Source of the DNA: Chaetoceros tenuissimus
Lineage: Eukaryota > Bacillariophyta > Thalassiosirophyceae > Chaetocerotales > Chaetocerotaceae
Assembly (NCBI GenBank): GCA_021927905.1
Contig: BLLK01000047.1
Coordinates: forward strand, 4,392,484 to 4,456,483
Length of the DNA stretch: 64,000 nt
Direction of reading: 5' to 3'
Made by a program: the position numbers and the translations under genes. Position 1 is the stretch's first letter. Every line of letters starts with the position of its first letter. A model generated the notes under the pieces. It saw only the letters and a list, made by a program, of their open reading frames with translations, had not been told where the DNA came from and did no database searches. Positions 1-11,220 of this stretch are shown in pieces.

Positions 1-837
1 CTGTCCATATAACTATCTAGATTTTTGTCGCTTATTTGAAGAAAGCAATTACACGTCTTTGCCTACAATATCTATCAGATTCGGAAATTGCCAATCAAGT
101 GAACAAGCAAAATAAGGACCACATGATACTTCTTATCGTTTGTATAAAGATTGCGAGTACTTTCATACTAGATGGTAATTGCTTTTTTAAGTTACATACA
201 CAACATAGTGTCTTGTAGAACAAAAATGTACTATATGCCACTACTTGCTACAAAAGAACAAAAGCAAGAAGTGAAAGACTTGCATGAAGCATAGACGGGA
301 ATTCTCGTGCGTTTTTTCCTAACATTTACATCCAATCAAATTTCAGACAAGAGAGATGATATTCCAACCACACAAATTCAGTTGATCTGCATGAAAGAGT
401 GATAAGTCGATAATTCAATGGTTCATAGAGTTAACCTTATTACCTAACCTCTTCCTCCAATCAGAATTTTGAAGCAGCTGTAAGAAAATCAAAATCAGGT
501 GTTCGTTTTCAGGATGCAGTCCCTCATAAAGTCTTGCAATTGAGCTAAATATTCCAATGACACCTTGCTTGATTCCAAAAACGAATGCTTTTAGGCTACT
601 TTATGCCAAAATGTAAGATGCATCGTGACATTCTGAGAATCTTTTTTTCAATGCAGACTGCAGTCCCCAAAGGTTTCGTTTTGAACCAATGGAATGTTGC
701 AAGTAAGGAGGTATGAACATGAATGAAAGTGGAGTAGAGCTGCAGGCAGTCGTTTGCTTTATGTTCGCCTCTCCTCTCCAAATCTACATCGACATAAATC
801 TATCTTTTTCCAAAATATATATCACAAACTCGATAGT
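1..837. other. Intergenic region upstream of the sulfotransferase gene
   Basis: I see no supportable gene here. The open frames are short, some start at non-ATG codons, and none carries a recognisable motif. The sequence is AT-rich and has no obvious repeat. It presumably holds the promoter and 5' UTR of the sulfotransferase gene that starts at 838. Confidence 0.5.
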
Positions 838-2610
838 ATGATGAAATATACATGTTCAAAATGGAGCTTGGCAGTCGGGCTGCTTCTCAAGGCATCACAT
901 GTGTCTTGTGATTCTATAGAATTTGGAATCTATACAAAGGTACCAGAAGCAGCAGCAGCATTGGTGAGTTTATTCGTGTTGGTCATTCCTTCCAGAGTTC
1001 TTTACTCATTGTAGTCGTTGTTGTTCTTTACCTTGATAGGAGACAAACAACAATGGCATCCTTCAAGAAGCAATCGCAGTTGTATCTGATGTTGTGTCAT
1101 CCGAAACATCGAATCGTACCGACTTTGAGATTGCATCTCCTCTTTCTCAACAAGCTGCTAGAAAATATCTACTTGAAACTGTTTACGAAGAAAAGGACTT
1201 TGTGAATCAAGACGGTCAAGTGCCTCCTTATTGGGAACATAGAAATGTTTCAAATGAAACTGAAATTCATACTATGGGACCTTGCTATATGCCAAACGAA
1301 ATCACTGCCGAAAACTGGCGTCAATTGATTCTTCAAAATGAACATCATGATGATAAGTTTGAATACTCAGATGTCAATCCTTTGTATCAGGATGCAAATG
1401 ACAATGATTTGAGTAACATGTGTCGACCTAGCTTTGTCATTATCGGAGCAGGAAAAACTGGAACGTCGTCATTGTAAGTAGAAATATTGCATATATGTTG
1501 CTAGATGTACATCATTTTAAAGTATTCTCGACTCACGTAGACTGCTATACTAGGTATCAATACCTCGTAGGACATCCAAAAGTATTACCTGCAAAAAATA
1601 AACAAGTAGACTACTACAGATACCACAGCGAGAATACAATGAAATGGTACCTTAGCAACTTTCCCAGAGCACAAGACTTTTTATCTTCCGGTGCACTCAT
1701 GACTGGTGAAGCATCACCGGGATATCAGCCATATCCTAAAATTGCACATATGCTTGGACATCGAATGCAGACGTTTGCCAATAGTGGACAACATCTACCT
1801 AAAAGATCTCCTAGAATCATTTCTATTGGAAGAAATCCATTGGAAAGGTCGTATTCTTCCTATAATTACAACTATCGTGATCCACTCATAAAGAAGTTGC
1901 GAGAGGAAGATGAGAAACTCGATATTTATCATGATGATGAATGGTATATGCAACATAGGATATTTTCCTTTGAACAAATGGTTCAAGCGGAACTACATGT
2001 ATTGCGTGAATGTTTGCTTACTTCTCTAGGTGAAGAAAGGACATTTGAAGTATATTCCAATGAAGAGTGGGCTGTGCCAATTTTCGAAAGAAGAAGGCAA
2101 CTCGGTCAAGCACCATTGATTGACATTGAAACATGCTATGGAGATGTCGTATCCGATGCAATTCCTCGTAGACAATGGACTCAACTCGTCCAAGATTACC
2201 CTGAGAAAATCATTAATGTGCCAAAGTTGCACGTCGTTCAATCCATGGTAGGACGCTCCTTGTATACTCTTCCTCTCGAATGGTGGTACGAACTCTACCC
2301 AAAGGATGAACTATACCTCGTCTGCAATGAAGAATTGAAACATGACACTGCTAATACAGTTTCCAAAGTGAGTGACTTTTTGGGATTGCCTCGATTTGAC
2401 TTTACCGAAGTTACAAGTAAAGGACACTACAATGTAGGAAAAAATGTTGGATACAATACTCCAACTCAAATGCCTGTCGATAGCAACAGTCCAGCGCCAG
2501 CAGCTTCTTCTATTCCAATTTCGATCGAGTTGAAATTGCAATATGAAGAATTCGTAAGGCCATTCAATGAACGACTCTTTGAACTCACTGGGAAGAGATG
2601 CAATTGGTGA
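838..2610 (+). CDS. PAPS-dependent sulfotransferase, secretory pathway (3 exons)
   Basis: Likely transfers sulfate from PAPS to a carbohydrate or protein acceptor in the Golgi. Exons 838-963, 1040-1473 and 1554-2610; introns of 76 and 80 nt begin GTGAGT and GTAAGT and end TAG, and both splices keep frame, giving about 538 aa. The ATG at 838 (a second ATG at 841) opens a hydrophobic stretch SLAVGLLLKASHVSC that reads as a signal peptide or anchor; the longer open frame upstream starts only at TTG. The 5'-phosphosulfate loop GAGKTGTSSL spans the exon 2/3 junction, which strongly supports the splice. The 3'-phosphate motif is SIGRNPLERSYSSYNY. Size and motifs fit the heparan/chondroitin-type sulfotransferase fold. 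The acceptor cannot be told from sequence. Confidence 0.85.
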
Positions 2611-2950
2611 TTGCGTTATGATATTTGAATAGAAATACATACATCTATAAAAATTATAATGGAATATATATATATATATATTTGAAGGTATCGTCTTCCA
2701 CTAAGGAGAAACCATCTACTTAGTATGAATAGAACCAATCCAAATCGAAATGAAAATTTGGAAAATGAGATTTTCAATCCCATCTTTCAGTCTTGTTGGC
2801 GCGCCGTTTTTACCTCACACAACATCTTGTTGTTTTACTTCTTTAATGTTCATCTTATTCTACTTGTATCTATATGAGTATCATTTCCTCCGTTGTCATC
2901 GACAAATTCTCTGTTTTATTGCCAGTTCGTATTTCTAAAGAATTGTAAAG

Positions 2951-3706
2951 ATGAGGAGCAATTATGAACCAGAATCATCGAGTATGAATAACTACGACGA
3001 TGAGGTACTGTCAGAGGATTCATCAGTGAGAAATTCATTCTCTGCATCTCGTCCTAATTCTTCTCATACTACAAGTACTACAACAGTATCCAAACGAACA
3101 AGAATACGAAACGCAATGATTCAATTTGCCAAACAAGAATTTACAAAAGACAAACATGACACTACACAAATTGAAAAAGTAGCACCTATATCCCCTACAC
3201 CACTCAAATTATTACATCACGTCATGCCTCATTTAAATCTACATAAAAATTCCAGGATAATAGAATTGGGATGTGGAGATGCCCGTTGGCTAACACATTT
3301 ATGTCAAACATTTAATTGTCAAGGTATAGGTGTTGACATTGATTCAGAACGGTTAGCACTTGCACGACGGAATATATCCCAATTGGAAAACAAGATTGTT
3401 ATAAAAGAAGAGGATATATTTGATTTTCTGCACTCCATCATGTTAAATGAAAAGGATGTATTAGTCATGTATCTCTTTCGCGAAGCCATGATTCGTATTG
3501 CTTCTATATTGAATGAAAAGGGATGGAAATGTGCCTTTGAATTAAGTGAGGAGAAAAAGAAGAGTGGAGAATCACTTCAGCATGATGTTGATCATTTTGA
3601 CATTATGCAAATAGTTTGTATAGGTTTCACATTACCAGGATTGAAACCAATTTGGAGTTCGCAAGTGGAAGGAATTCGATGTTACATTTATCATTGTAGG
3701 AAATAG
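2951..3706 (+). CDS. Class I SAM-dependent methyltransferase
   Basis: Single-exon, 251-aa protein starting at ATG 2951. The first 80 residues are Ser/Thr/Asn-rich and look disordered. The Rossmann methyltransferase core follows: motif I is ELGCGDARWL (about residue 99) and the acidic end of strand 2 is GVDIDSERL. Further on, DVLVMYLF lies where motif IV/post-IV would be. The ELGCGDxR form with a V-x-YLF segment resembles the FAM173/ATPSCKMT lysine methyltransferases of mitochondria, but no targeting peptide or membrane anchor is clear, so the substrate is open. It is followed after about 570 nt by the coiled-coil gene in the same orientation. Confidence 0.75.
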   Translation: MRSNYEPESSSMNNYDDEVLSEDSSVRNSFSASRPNSSHTTSTTTVSKRTRIRNAMIQFAKQEFTKDKHDTTQIEKVAPISPTPLKLLHHVMPHLNLHKNSRIIELGCGDARWLTHLCQTFNCQGIGVDIDSERLALARRNISQLENKIVIKEEDIFDFLHSIMLNEKDVLVMYLFREAMIRIASILNEKGWKCAFELSEEKKKSGESLQHDVDHFDIMQIVCIGFTLPGLKPIWSSQVEGIRCYIYHCRK

Positions 3707-4274
3707 AAATAAAAGTGTAAATAGAAAAAGATACGATGAAACTGAGTTGTAGACGTCCTTTATAAGTGTATAGTTGATTGCATAAATTTATAAAAGATAT
3801 CATATTTCTTTCAAGCCATGGCTTTGCTCCTACCTGCATACATTTCGACAAAGATGAAGAATAAAACATTTTTACAAAAGTACAGACCAGCATAATTGTT
3901 TGTCTCCTTTTCTTCCCCTTTGGCTTTTCGCAAACATAGTTTATATAGTCTACAATAATTAGATTATGCTATGTCAGTCACTACTAATAAATAATACCAA
4001 GAACTTGGAATGAATTCGAGCATCCACCAATGACTGCAATGACAATAACTGGCAATGCTGTCTAGCTATTTATACTCATCCATTGTTGGGTTGGGGATTG
4101 ATCTTGACCGTACAACACAAGTAAAGAAAGCTGCAACAGAAAAACATGAAATAAAGCAACGCATCTTTCATTACTATTGATGTTACTACTGCTACTGACT
4201 GTTCATAAAGCAAGTTCAGTACTCTACTGCAGTCATTGATATCACGTCATAACAACACTACTAATTACTACAAG

Positions 4275-6008
4275 ATGCTCCTCAAATATAAATTTCTAAT
4301 TTCAAAAAGTTCTCTCTCGAGTCCCATCTCATCTCGTCTCTTATCAACTGCACCTTCAGTCTCCAAAACACAAAAACAACACTTGGCAAATAATTTCAAC
4401 AATCGTCGAGCAGCCTACAAAAAATCCGTTGGAAAACTCAGAAATCGATATGCAATTGAAATTCAACAACAGAAACAATCCGATGAACAAGCCTTGAAAG
4501 AAGCCAAAGCCAAGGAGACGAGAAAGCGTTTGGAAAGACAACGTGTCAAGAATCTCAAGAGTGTAAAGAATGCCATGAGACATGAAGAACAACGAAGAGC
4601 TCAGGCTCTGAATAAGAGTGAAAAAATCAAGAGTAGTCAGGAGCATTTGCTAGACAGAATGGAGAGATTTGACAAAGCTCGTCAACTTGTTTTAAATGAA
4701 TTGGAAGCTGAGTCAAAATATTGGTTGACCACTTCTGAAGAAGTCGATGCAGCCTTGACTGGTGAAGAACAGATTCAAAAACTATGGAGTCGTCCAGGAC
4801 AATTCATTGGTGCACCACTTCCTTCCGAGGATGCGGAATATTGGAGATTTGAAAGTCACACCTGGGACATGTCCAAAACTTATACCTCTTTAAGAGAAAA
4901 ACAAATGCAAGAACTAGAAGACATGGCGTACTTTGATGCCAACCTTTCTGAAACATATTGGAATGATGATCGTATTCAATTCCAAAATGAATTGGAAGAA
5001 AAGGCTAAATTGCGTGCTTTGGTGAGAGAAGAAGGACGTAAATCTCTTTTAATGAAACAGAGACAAATGATGCAGGATATTTATACACAAGAAAATTCTG
5101 TTGGACCAGATGGTTTGCCGGTAGTTCCAAAAACCATGGCGGCTCCTTCACTCAATGTATTGGCAGATTATGAAGCTATGGAAAAGGAAGGTGTCAAAAT
5201 TCTACAAGAAAATCCTCAACAATTTTTTGTTTTTGATAAAGATACGGAAGGCTCGAAAGGGAAACCACTTCGACTCAAGGATCCTGTTCGTGATGCATCT
5301 GGTACCAATACTCCCTACCCTGAAATTCTGGGAAGACCACCAAAAGCGGATACACGTACTGAACGAGAAAAGAAACGACAAGAACGTGAAGAACGCATGT
5401 TGGCTGCTGCACAACAGGATGAAACTTCCGGAGTGGAATATGCTGCCGATGATGAAATTGCACCATCCTCTCAACCATTGGATTATGACACTCTTGCAAA
5501 CTTTGGGGATGCTACAGATACTGAATGGGAAGAAGGACTTGATCCTAATTCTGATGCGGAATTATTGGATACGCCTCGAGACAAACGTTTCACGGATGAT
5601 GATGTGGAATGGATGATTGAGCATTTGGAAAAGAAAATTGCATCCATTGAAGAACTTATGAAATTGGAAGCTGCCGAGAAAAAGAGTGCTATGGTTGGAA
5701 ATGGAGATGAGGTTGCATCGGCTCTTGGAGCCAATACTGTGAAATCTACAAAGGTGGATGATAAGGGACGTGAATACACTTCCTATGAGGTCATGGATGA
5801 TACTAGTCCTGGTAATATTAGTAGTAGTATTGACATGTCGGCATTGGATAGTTTGACTGAGGAACAAATGGAAGCAATTGAAGCATTAGCTTCTGAACCA
5901 AATGATACTGAAGAGGATATCAAGAATGCATTGACAAAGGTGCCTGGTTTGTCGGAGGAGCAAATTGAACAACTTGTACAACTTGAAATGAGTCTCAAGA
6001 ATGAATAA
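4275..6008 (+). CDS. Mitochondrion-type coiled-coil protein, possibly mitoribosomal mS26-like
   Basis: Single exon. The frame is open from a TTG at 4236, but the first ATG is 4275, giving 577 aa. The N-terminus (MLLKYKFLISKSSLSS, then SSRLLSTAPS) is basic, Ser-rich and free of acidic residues, like a mitochondrial presequence. Residues about 45-150 are a long, highly charged helix beginning RRAAYKKSVGKLRNRY, rich in Lys, Arg, Glu and Gln. This resembles the mS26/Pet123 class of small-subunit mitoribosomal proteins, but that is composition and length, not a proven homology. The C-terminal half is acidic, with LTEEQMEAIEAL and LSEEQIEQLVQL resembling small helical repeats. Function unassigned. 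Confidence 0.7.
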   Translation: MLLKYKFLISKSSLSSPISSRLLSTAPSVSKTQKQHLANNFNNRRAAYKKSVGKLRNRYAIEIQQQKQSDEQALKEAKAKETRKRLERQRVKNLKSVKNAMRHEEQRRAQALNKSEKIKSSQEHLLDRMERFDKARQLVLNELEAESKYWLTTSEEVDAALTGEEQIQKLWSRPGQFIGAPLPSEDAEYWRFESHTWDMSKTYTSLREKQMQELEDMAYFDANLSETYWNDDRIQFQNELEEKAKLRALVREEGRKSLLMKQRQMMQDIYTQENSVGPDGLPVVPKTMAAPSLNVLADYEAMEKEGVKILQENPQQFFVFDKDTEGSKGKPLRLKDPVRDASGTNTPYPEILGRPPKADTRTEREKKRQEREERMLAAAQQDETSGVEYAADDEIAPSSQPLDYDTLANFGDATDTEWEEGLDPNSDAELLDTPRDKRFTDDDVEWMIEHLEKKIASIEELMKLEAAEKKSAMVGNGDEVASALGANTVKSTKVDDKGREYTSYEVMDDTSPGNISSSIDMSALDSLTEEQMEAIEALASEPNDTEEDIKNALTKVPGLSEEQIEQLVQLEMSLKNE

Positions 6009-6194
6009 AGTGCTACTTGGAATGCATTGCTATAATAAGTTATTAACAAAAATATATTTTAACAAAATATTATTATTTACATTCTAGTGATTTCTTTCTG
6101 TTTTTTTAGACTCTTTGAGAGTTGGAAGCCATTGGAATTGCTGTCACTGAATCGTTACATCACACACGCAATACCGTCAGCTTGCTTTCGAACC

Positions 6195-7254
6195 TCATCT
6201 TTCTACTCTTTCGATAGACATTTTCAAGAACCTACTACCATCTGAACCATACATTTGGAATTCGTCCATTGAAATACTATACAATCCTCTTTTATTCTTG
6301 CTTTCCAACAAATCTCGAAAGGCAGGTAATGCCTGTCGCTTCCCTTTGGCAATCAATGGTGAAAATAATATAACTTCATCTACACGTTCCAATAGAATTT
6401 CCAAAGTATTCCAAAGAGGATGCATGACATGCTCATAGTAAATGAGGTCCGACCCAATGACGACATCAATGTCAAATTTCTCTAAAATGTTTCGAGTGGA
6501 GTCAGAATTGGTCCAATCTAACGATTCAACAAATGCATTCTTGGAACTATCTTGTACATTATACTTTAGATTTTCCCCATGCCAATGAGTAGGTATATTC
6601 ACGTCAAGATTGTTGTCATTATTCTCATTATCGAAACTCTCTTTCCAAAAGTCTGTAGCCACAACAGATGAAGCACCCAAGACATCTCGACAGACTACAG
6701 AAGGCAAGCCAACTCCTGCTCCCAACTCGAGTATATTTTTATTTTGAATCTTGTCCTTGTTGGCACATAAATACTTACATGGAAAGGACAAGACTTGATG
6801 GCCATATTTCATGACCAAGATTTCCGCATCCAAACGATGTCGTTCTTACGCATAGATTCTGTTGATGAAATTGAAAATAGCGCTTCTTTGTTTCAAATAA
6901 AAGTTCGAGTTCATCTTTAGGACTTTTGTTGCTTTCTACTTCTTCTTCATTCATGTATAAATCTTGAAACGGAGGCTTTAATTCAAAACATTTTGATATT
7001 TCCTGTCCTTGTGAACATTTTCCTCGGAGACTGACAAGAGACCACGATTTATCAACTTCTTGAATTCTTTCAAAATCTTCTATTTGTGATGAAGATTTCA
7101 ATTGATGAGAATATGGTTCATTGCTTGCTGCATGACGACGAGTAGATTTTATTTGAGAAAAGGCATGGCAACAATTAGGTAATGTCAAATACGAGTATAT
7201 GATGCTCAGAGTCAAGAGAAAGACAATTGCTCTTTTCTTGAACATATCCGTCAT
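6195..7254 (-). CDS. Methyltransf_16-type lysine methyltransferase with plastid presequence, one frameshift
   Basis: ATG at 7254. The N-terminus is a signal peptide (RAIVFLLTLSIIYSYL) followed by CHAFSQIKSTRR, matching the diatom plastid AxA|F cleavage motif. The family signature starts in this frame (FGCGNLGHEIWPSSLVLSM) and meets a TAA at 6775-6777. The rest (KYLCANKDKIQNK, then motif I LELGAGVGLPSV and GSDLIYYEHV) lies in the next frame to 6195. Skipping one base near 6777 joins both halves exactly where Methyltransf_16 proteins have WPSSxxLxxYL. No GT-AG intron restores the frame: a 23-nt or 29-nt intron from GTAAGT gives the wrong phase. Either a 1-nt assembly error, a real mutation or a frameshift site. 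Substrate unknown. Confidence 0.7.
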
Positions 7255-8019
7255 CGTGTAAAAATATGGCGTGTTATTGATGATTTCTGTCGAACTTCCT
7301 AGTTTTATTTTTCATACTATAGGTCTTCATCAAAAATACAAGAAGGTCTTCATTATTATGAATGGCTTTGTGGCATGATATTTTAATGCGACTTTTTACA
7401 TGAGCTAAGTTAATTCTACAATTCTACCGTATGTGACAGTCGTGCTAAGTCATCATTTTGTCTTATATCGGAAAAAAGGTATAGATTTCGAATGTTCAAA
7501 CGCTCCTGTCATTTCTTATGTTGCGAAGAAAAGGGATTGTTCATTTAGGGTAAGCTTTACTCATATTTTTCGTTGCTAGGCAAAGAGTTAACAGCAAGGG
7601 GAAGAACTCTACTATGAAAGGTCTGGATGATCATCCAATCATGATTACAAAAGCAATTTTACGTCATAGCCATCCTGTTTATTGCGATACAGATTTCGAT
7701 GACTCCAAACCTTACTACTTTACTACATATAGTTATAATCCCCTTTTTTTCTAATTTATGTTTACTTATCAGTAGCTACCTTTTCTAGGCTTAAACAGAT
7801 AGTGAGGTAGAAGAATGAGCGAGCTCTTGTCGATTGCGACTTTTCACAAACTAAACTAGATGAGTCTAGGTCATTGTTCACAATGACCGCAGGATCTTTC
7901 ACTCCACATTTTTAGAAAAATGGATTGTTCTGAACCATAAGTAATAAACACATCTAGTTGGTATTGTATGCTTTTGAATGAATTGTTCTTAAGAGTACCA
8001 TAAGAAGCATAGCTAAAGA
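7255..8019. other. Intergenic region between divergent genes
   Basis: No gene supported. It separates the leftward methyltransferase gene from the rightward Cys/His-rich gene, so it should hold both promoters. I see no repeat or RNA gene. Confidence 0.5.
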
Positions 8020-8778
8020 ATGACACCTAAGAAGAAGCAAAAAGAAGGCATAGCTCCCATACTTGTTGGAAATAAAAGTTCAATTGATCCCAATAATCTT
8101 AATTTGATCTACAATTGCGATATCATTTCTTTGAATGGGGATGAAGTTTCGAGAGATGGCGAAGCTCCCCTTTGTTTGGAAGGTAGTGATGTATTCAGTC
8201 CCATAAAGGGAAAAGGTACCATAGAACATTTGTTATATTCTCCCATCAAAGTCTCAAAAGAGAAAGATAACCCTAACCCTAGAAAAAATCGTAGTAAGAA
8301 TCAAGTGTCAAAAGGATGCGAAAAGAAAAGCGAAGAAATTCAATACATCAAAATACCAGACAGAGCAAAGGAATATGGAACTCAATTCTCCTTTGAAGTA
8401 TTTAAACATTTGCGCATAACAAAATTTCGAGAATCAGATCGAGGAGGACGAAGTAAAACACTTGAAAATAAACTGTTTCTAACTCTTGGACTGTCTTGTA
8501 GATATTGTGATGGCGAAAGTGGTAAAAAGAAGGGGGGAAGATGTGGTCGATACTTTCCTACCTCCTTCAAAACATTCAAAGATCCAAACAAGATAATATT
8601 TTCTGTGTATCGACATTTGAAAAGATGCCAAGAATGCCCTACCGATGTAATACAGAAATTAGATGCTTTTCATACTGTCTATGAAACAGAGAGAGCAGCT
8701 CAAAAACGTGGGATGCAAGTGAAGTTCTATCAATTAGTTTGGAAAGCCTTTCGTGAAAAAGAATTCGAAAATTTTTAG
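8020..8778 (+). CDS. Diatom-type Cys/His-rich (putative zinc-binding) protein
   Basis: Single exon, 252 aa, ATG 8020. The N-terminal 110 residues are Lys/Ser/Asn-rich with basic clusters (MTPKKKQKEG, KNRSKNQVSKGCEKK) that could be nuclear signals. The C-terminal part holds a compact Cys/His set: CRYCDG, CGRYFPTSF, then YRHLKRCQECP, that is C-x2-C, a lone C, and H-x3-C-x2-C, a plausible zinc site. I recognise this arrangement as recurring in uncharacterised diatom proteins, many of them multi-copy; no function is known to me. Nuclear localisation and DNA binding are inference from composition only. Confidence 0.7.
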   Translation: MTPKKKQKEGIAPILVGNKSSIDPNNLNLIYNCDIISLNGDEVSRDGEAPLCLEGSDVFSPIKGKGTIEHLLYSPIKVSKEKDNPNPRKNRSKNQVSKGCEKKSEEIQYIKIPDRAKEYGTQFSFEVFKHLRITKFRESDRGGRSKTLENKLFLTLGLSCRYCDGESGKKKGGRCGRYFPTSFKTFKDPNKIIFSVYRHLKRCQECPTDVIQKLDAFHTVYETERAAQKRGMQVKFYQLVWKAFREKEFENF

Positions 8779-8946
8779 ACTTGTAAGCCTGAAAAGATTT
8801 TCAGTACAAAAACCAGTGTATTGTAAAATACAACGGTGTATGCATGCTATCAGTTTTATCCAGCATTTCGTAAATAGCAAACTGTAGATGTATAAAAAGT
8901 GAAAAATCCTGTAGTCATTGTTGAGTAAGGCTACAATAAGTTTATT

Positions 8947-11220
8947 CTACCGTTTACCTTTCTTCTTTGTTGGAGAGCCACTACTTCCTCTTCGACGACT
9001 ATGGTGATGATGTTTCCGTTTCCGTTTGCTATGAAGTAAGCTACTTCGTCGCCTAATCATTCGTGCTTTGTTCTTTTTTTGATGTTCTGTACCAAATCCT
9101 TGAAGCATGAGTGGTGCTTCACGTATTAATTCATACAATGTACTCAAGTCTGCGTTCAATGTACTTTTTGACGTATCCTTTTCCTCTTCTGTATTTGTTG
9201 TGGCTGTAGCTTCCTCCTTTGTGTCAACAGTAGTAGTCTTGGACGTGATAGACGCTGCTAGTAAGAATGGATACAGCCCACTGACTGGATCCTTGACTTC
9301 CAAAGTGTGTGGAGCTGCACCTACAATCAAGTCATGAACAGGCCATCCATTCTCAATAGCAATGTGAATAGGTAATTTTCCATTCGCATCTGGTGCCATT
9401 CCAACGCTAGGGTATTTCTTCAAAACAAATCTCACAAGTTCTCTTGCACCAGATATTCCAAATCTATCTGAGAATGGTCCATTCAGGATATCGTGAATTA
9501 ATAGATCCTTTTCTTCCTCAATGACATTATTTGTAGAACCACCAGGCGAGAGGAATGACATGGATGTTCCTGCTGCACTGGGTGTTGCACTATTTCCAAC
9601 ATCCAGTACAGATGGAAGTAAACTCGTTTGTATCACTCCTTCCGTGTAACTGGTTGGGCAAAAGTGACAAATGATATCATACACTGGCCATCCATTTTCA
9701 ATTGCAAGCCGAATCGGCATTAGCCCTTTTGAGTTCTTCATAGTTGCACTATCTGGATTCGCCTTTAGTAGAAACTTGATTAATTTTCGTTCCCCAATGA
9801 CTCCTAAATTGGTGTTACATTTCGTCATGAGAACAGTATGCAATGGAAGGTTCCAATCCTCATTGACCTCATGAAATGGAGTACCGTTCTCATCCCCATC
9901 AATACAAGCATTCAAGCAATTAATGAAAGCCACTTGTCCAAAGTGGTTTCCTTTGAAATCAATAGATATTAATCGCTTCAAAAGTGCATGAAATGGATAG
10001 AATTTTGGATTAGGAATGATGTTTCCTGTATTGGCAGCCAATAACGCCAATTTCAACTTCTCCACCCACGTATGAGTATCACCATGTATAAATTGTCCAC
10101 TCAACATCCGATCTAAAGGACTCACTCCAAACAATCCCATTTGTGGATCTAAAATACGATCTTCCACCTTTTCAAACATTTGTAATTTATATTCAAATAG
10201 AAATCTCGCATGTTTGAGACTAATTCTCGCATCACCCAATAAAGCCACCATACTCCATTTAATCCCAAATTCTTTTCTCGAAGAGATTGTTTTCTGAATA
10301 ATAAATTTGACAACTTCATCATTGCAAAATTGACATGCAGCATAGAATGGATCCATATCGACACATGCTCTAGGATAGACTTTTGTAATTTCTTCCAGGA
10401 TGGGGATCGTCGGTGTCATTCGTAATATCGACTGTACTAAAAAGGAAGCTAAATCATCCCCCACTTCTTGTGCGGGATAGGTTGGCAACTGTGTCAATAA
10501 AAGTTTCCAATCAATTTCAGCTCTAATAAGTGGTAGAATTTCACATCTTGCAATTCTCATTATAAGTTCATTGGATCGAGGGTGTGCTTGTATCCGTTGC
10601 AGTATTTGCGTCGATGATGTTCGGTTAGGTGGATGTCTTGCTGCTCCTGCGATTGCCTGTCGTTGTAAATGTGATAGTTGATGTTCAGGCAAGAATATAA
10701 CTTCATTCTCATTTTCATTTGCTTCCTGTTGTGCTTCTTGTGCAGCAGGTGGCGCTTCTTGTAGTTGCTGATCGGCTACTGCTTGTACTGCTTCAGCTTC
10801 TAGTGGTGCAACTCGCTGCTGTTGAATATTCAATGCCTGCTGCATCTCCATAATATTAACATCGATATCATTTTCCATCATTAGTTGCTGCTCTACTTGA
10901 TCGTCGTTGATTTGAATCTCCTGCTGGTCTGCATCATCTTCATCATCATCGTCGTCATGTTCCAGTTCTTGATCCTCTTCTTCGACGTCTTCGTCATCGC
11001 TACTATCAAAATCTGATGAAGAGAGAGAAGAAGAACTTATGGAGATGTCATCATCAGAAGACCAGGTCAATGTAGAATCCTGAATTTTATCAAAGAAGCT
11101 TTTCATTGTAAAGTCTAGTTGGATGATCTTTTGACAGTAATGTTCTTTCAGATGTTCTTTCTTTCTTGGTCTAGCTTTTGTAAAATTATATAAAAAAGAT
11201 GTGACAAAACTTGTTCTCAT
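8947..11220 (-). CDS. Acidic ankyrin-like repeat protein
   Basis: Single exon, 757 aa from ATG 11220. A second ATG at 11106 (MKSFFDKIQDSTLTWSSDDD) is an equally reasonable start, since it leads straight into the conserved-looking acidic region. Residues about 50-110 are Ser/Asp/Glu runs, followed by a Gln/Glu/Ala-rich stretch to about 190. The rest is helical repeat: GLMPIRLAIENGWPVYDIIC and GKLPIHIAIENGWPVHDLIV are two clear ankyrin-like units, with more degenerate ones before them. The tail is Arg/Lys/His-rich (KRKRKHHHHSRRRG), a likely nuclear signal. Large ankyrin-like families with the LPIHxAxENGWPV signature are common in diatoms; the role is presumably protein binding, partner unknown. 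Confidence 0.75.
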   Translation of the reverse strand: MRTSFVTSFLYNFTKARPRKKEHLKEHYCQKIIQLDFTMKSFFDKIQDSTLTWSSDDDISISSSSLSSSDFDSSDDEDVEEEDQELEHDDDDDEDDADQQEIQINDDQVEQQLMMENDIDVNIMEMQQALNIQQQRVAPLEAEAVQAVADQQLQEAPPAAQEAQQEANENENEVIFLPEHQLSHLQRQAIAGAARHPPNRTSSTQILQRIQAHPRSNELIMRIARCEILPLIRAEIDWKLLLTQLPTYPAQEVGDDLASFLVQSILRMTPTIPILEEITKVYPRACVDMDPFYAACQFCNDEVVKFIIQKTISSRKEFGIKWSMVALLGDARISLKHARFLFEYKLQMFEKVEDRILDPQMGLFGVSPLDRMLSGQFIHGDTHTWVEKLKLALLAANTGNIIPNPKFYPFHALLKRLISIDFKGNHFGQVAFINCLNACIDGDENGTPFHEVNEDWNLPLHTVLMTKCNTNLGVIGERKLIKFLLKANPDSATMKNSKGLMPIRLAIENGWPVYDIICHFCPTSYTEGVIQTSLLPSVLDVGNSATPSAAGTSMSFLSPGGSTNNVIEEEKDLLIHDILNGPFSDRFGISGARELVRFVLKKYPSVGMAPDANGKLPIHIAIENGWPVHDLIVGAAPHTLEVKDPVSGLYPFLLAASITSKTTTVDTKEEATATTNTEEEKDTSKSTLNADLSTLYELIREAPLMLQGFGTEHQKKNKARMIRRRSSLLHSKRKRKHHHHSRRRGSSGSPTKKKGKR

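Noticed and set aside
6752-6780. A 23- or 29-nt intron to explain the methyltransferase frame change
   Set aside because: GTAAGT is present, but both possible acceptors leave the wrong reading frame and are far shorter than other introns here.
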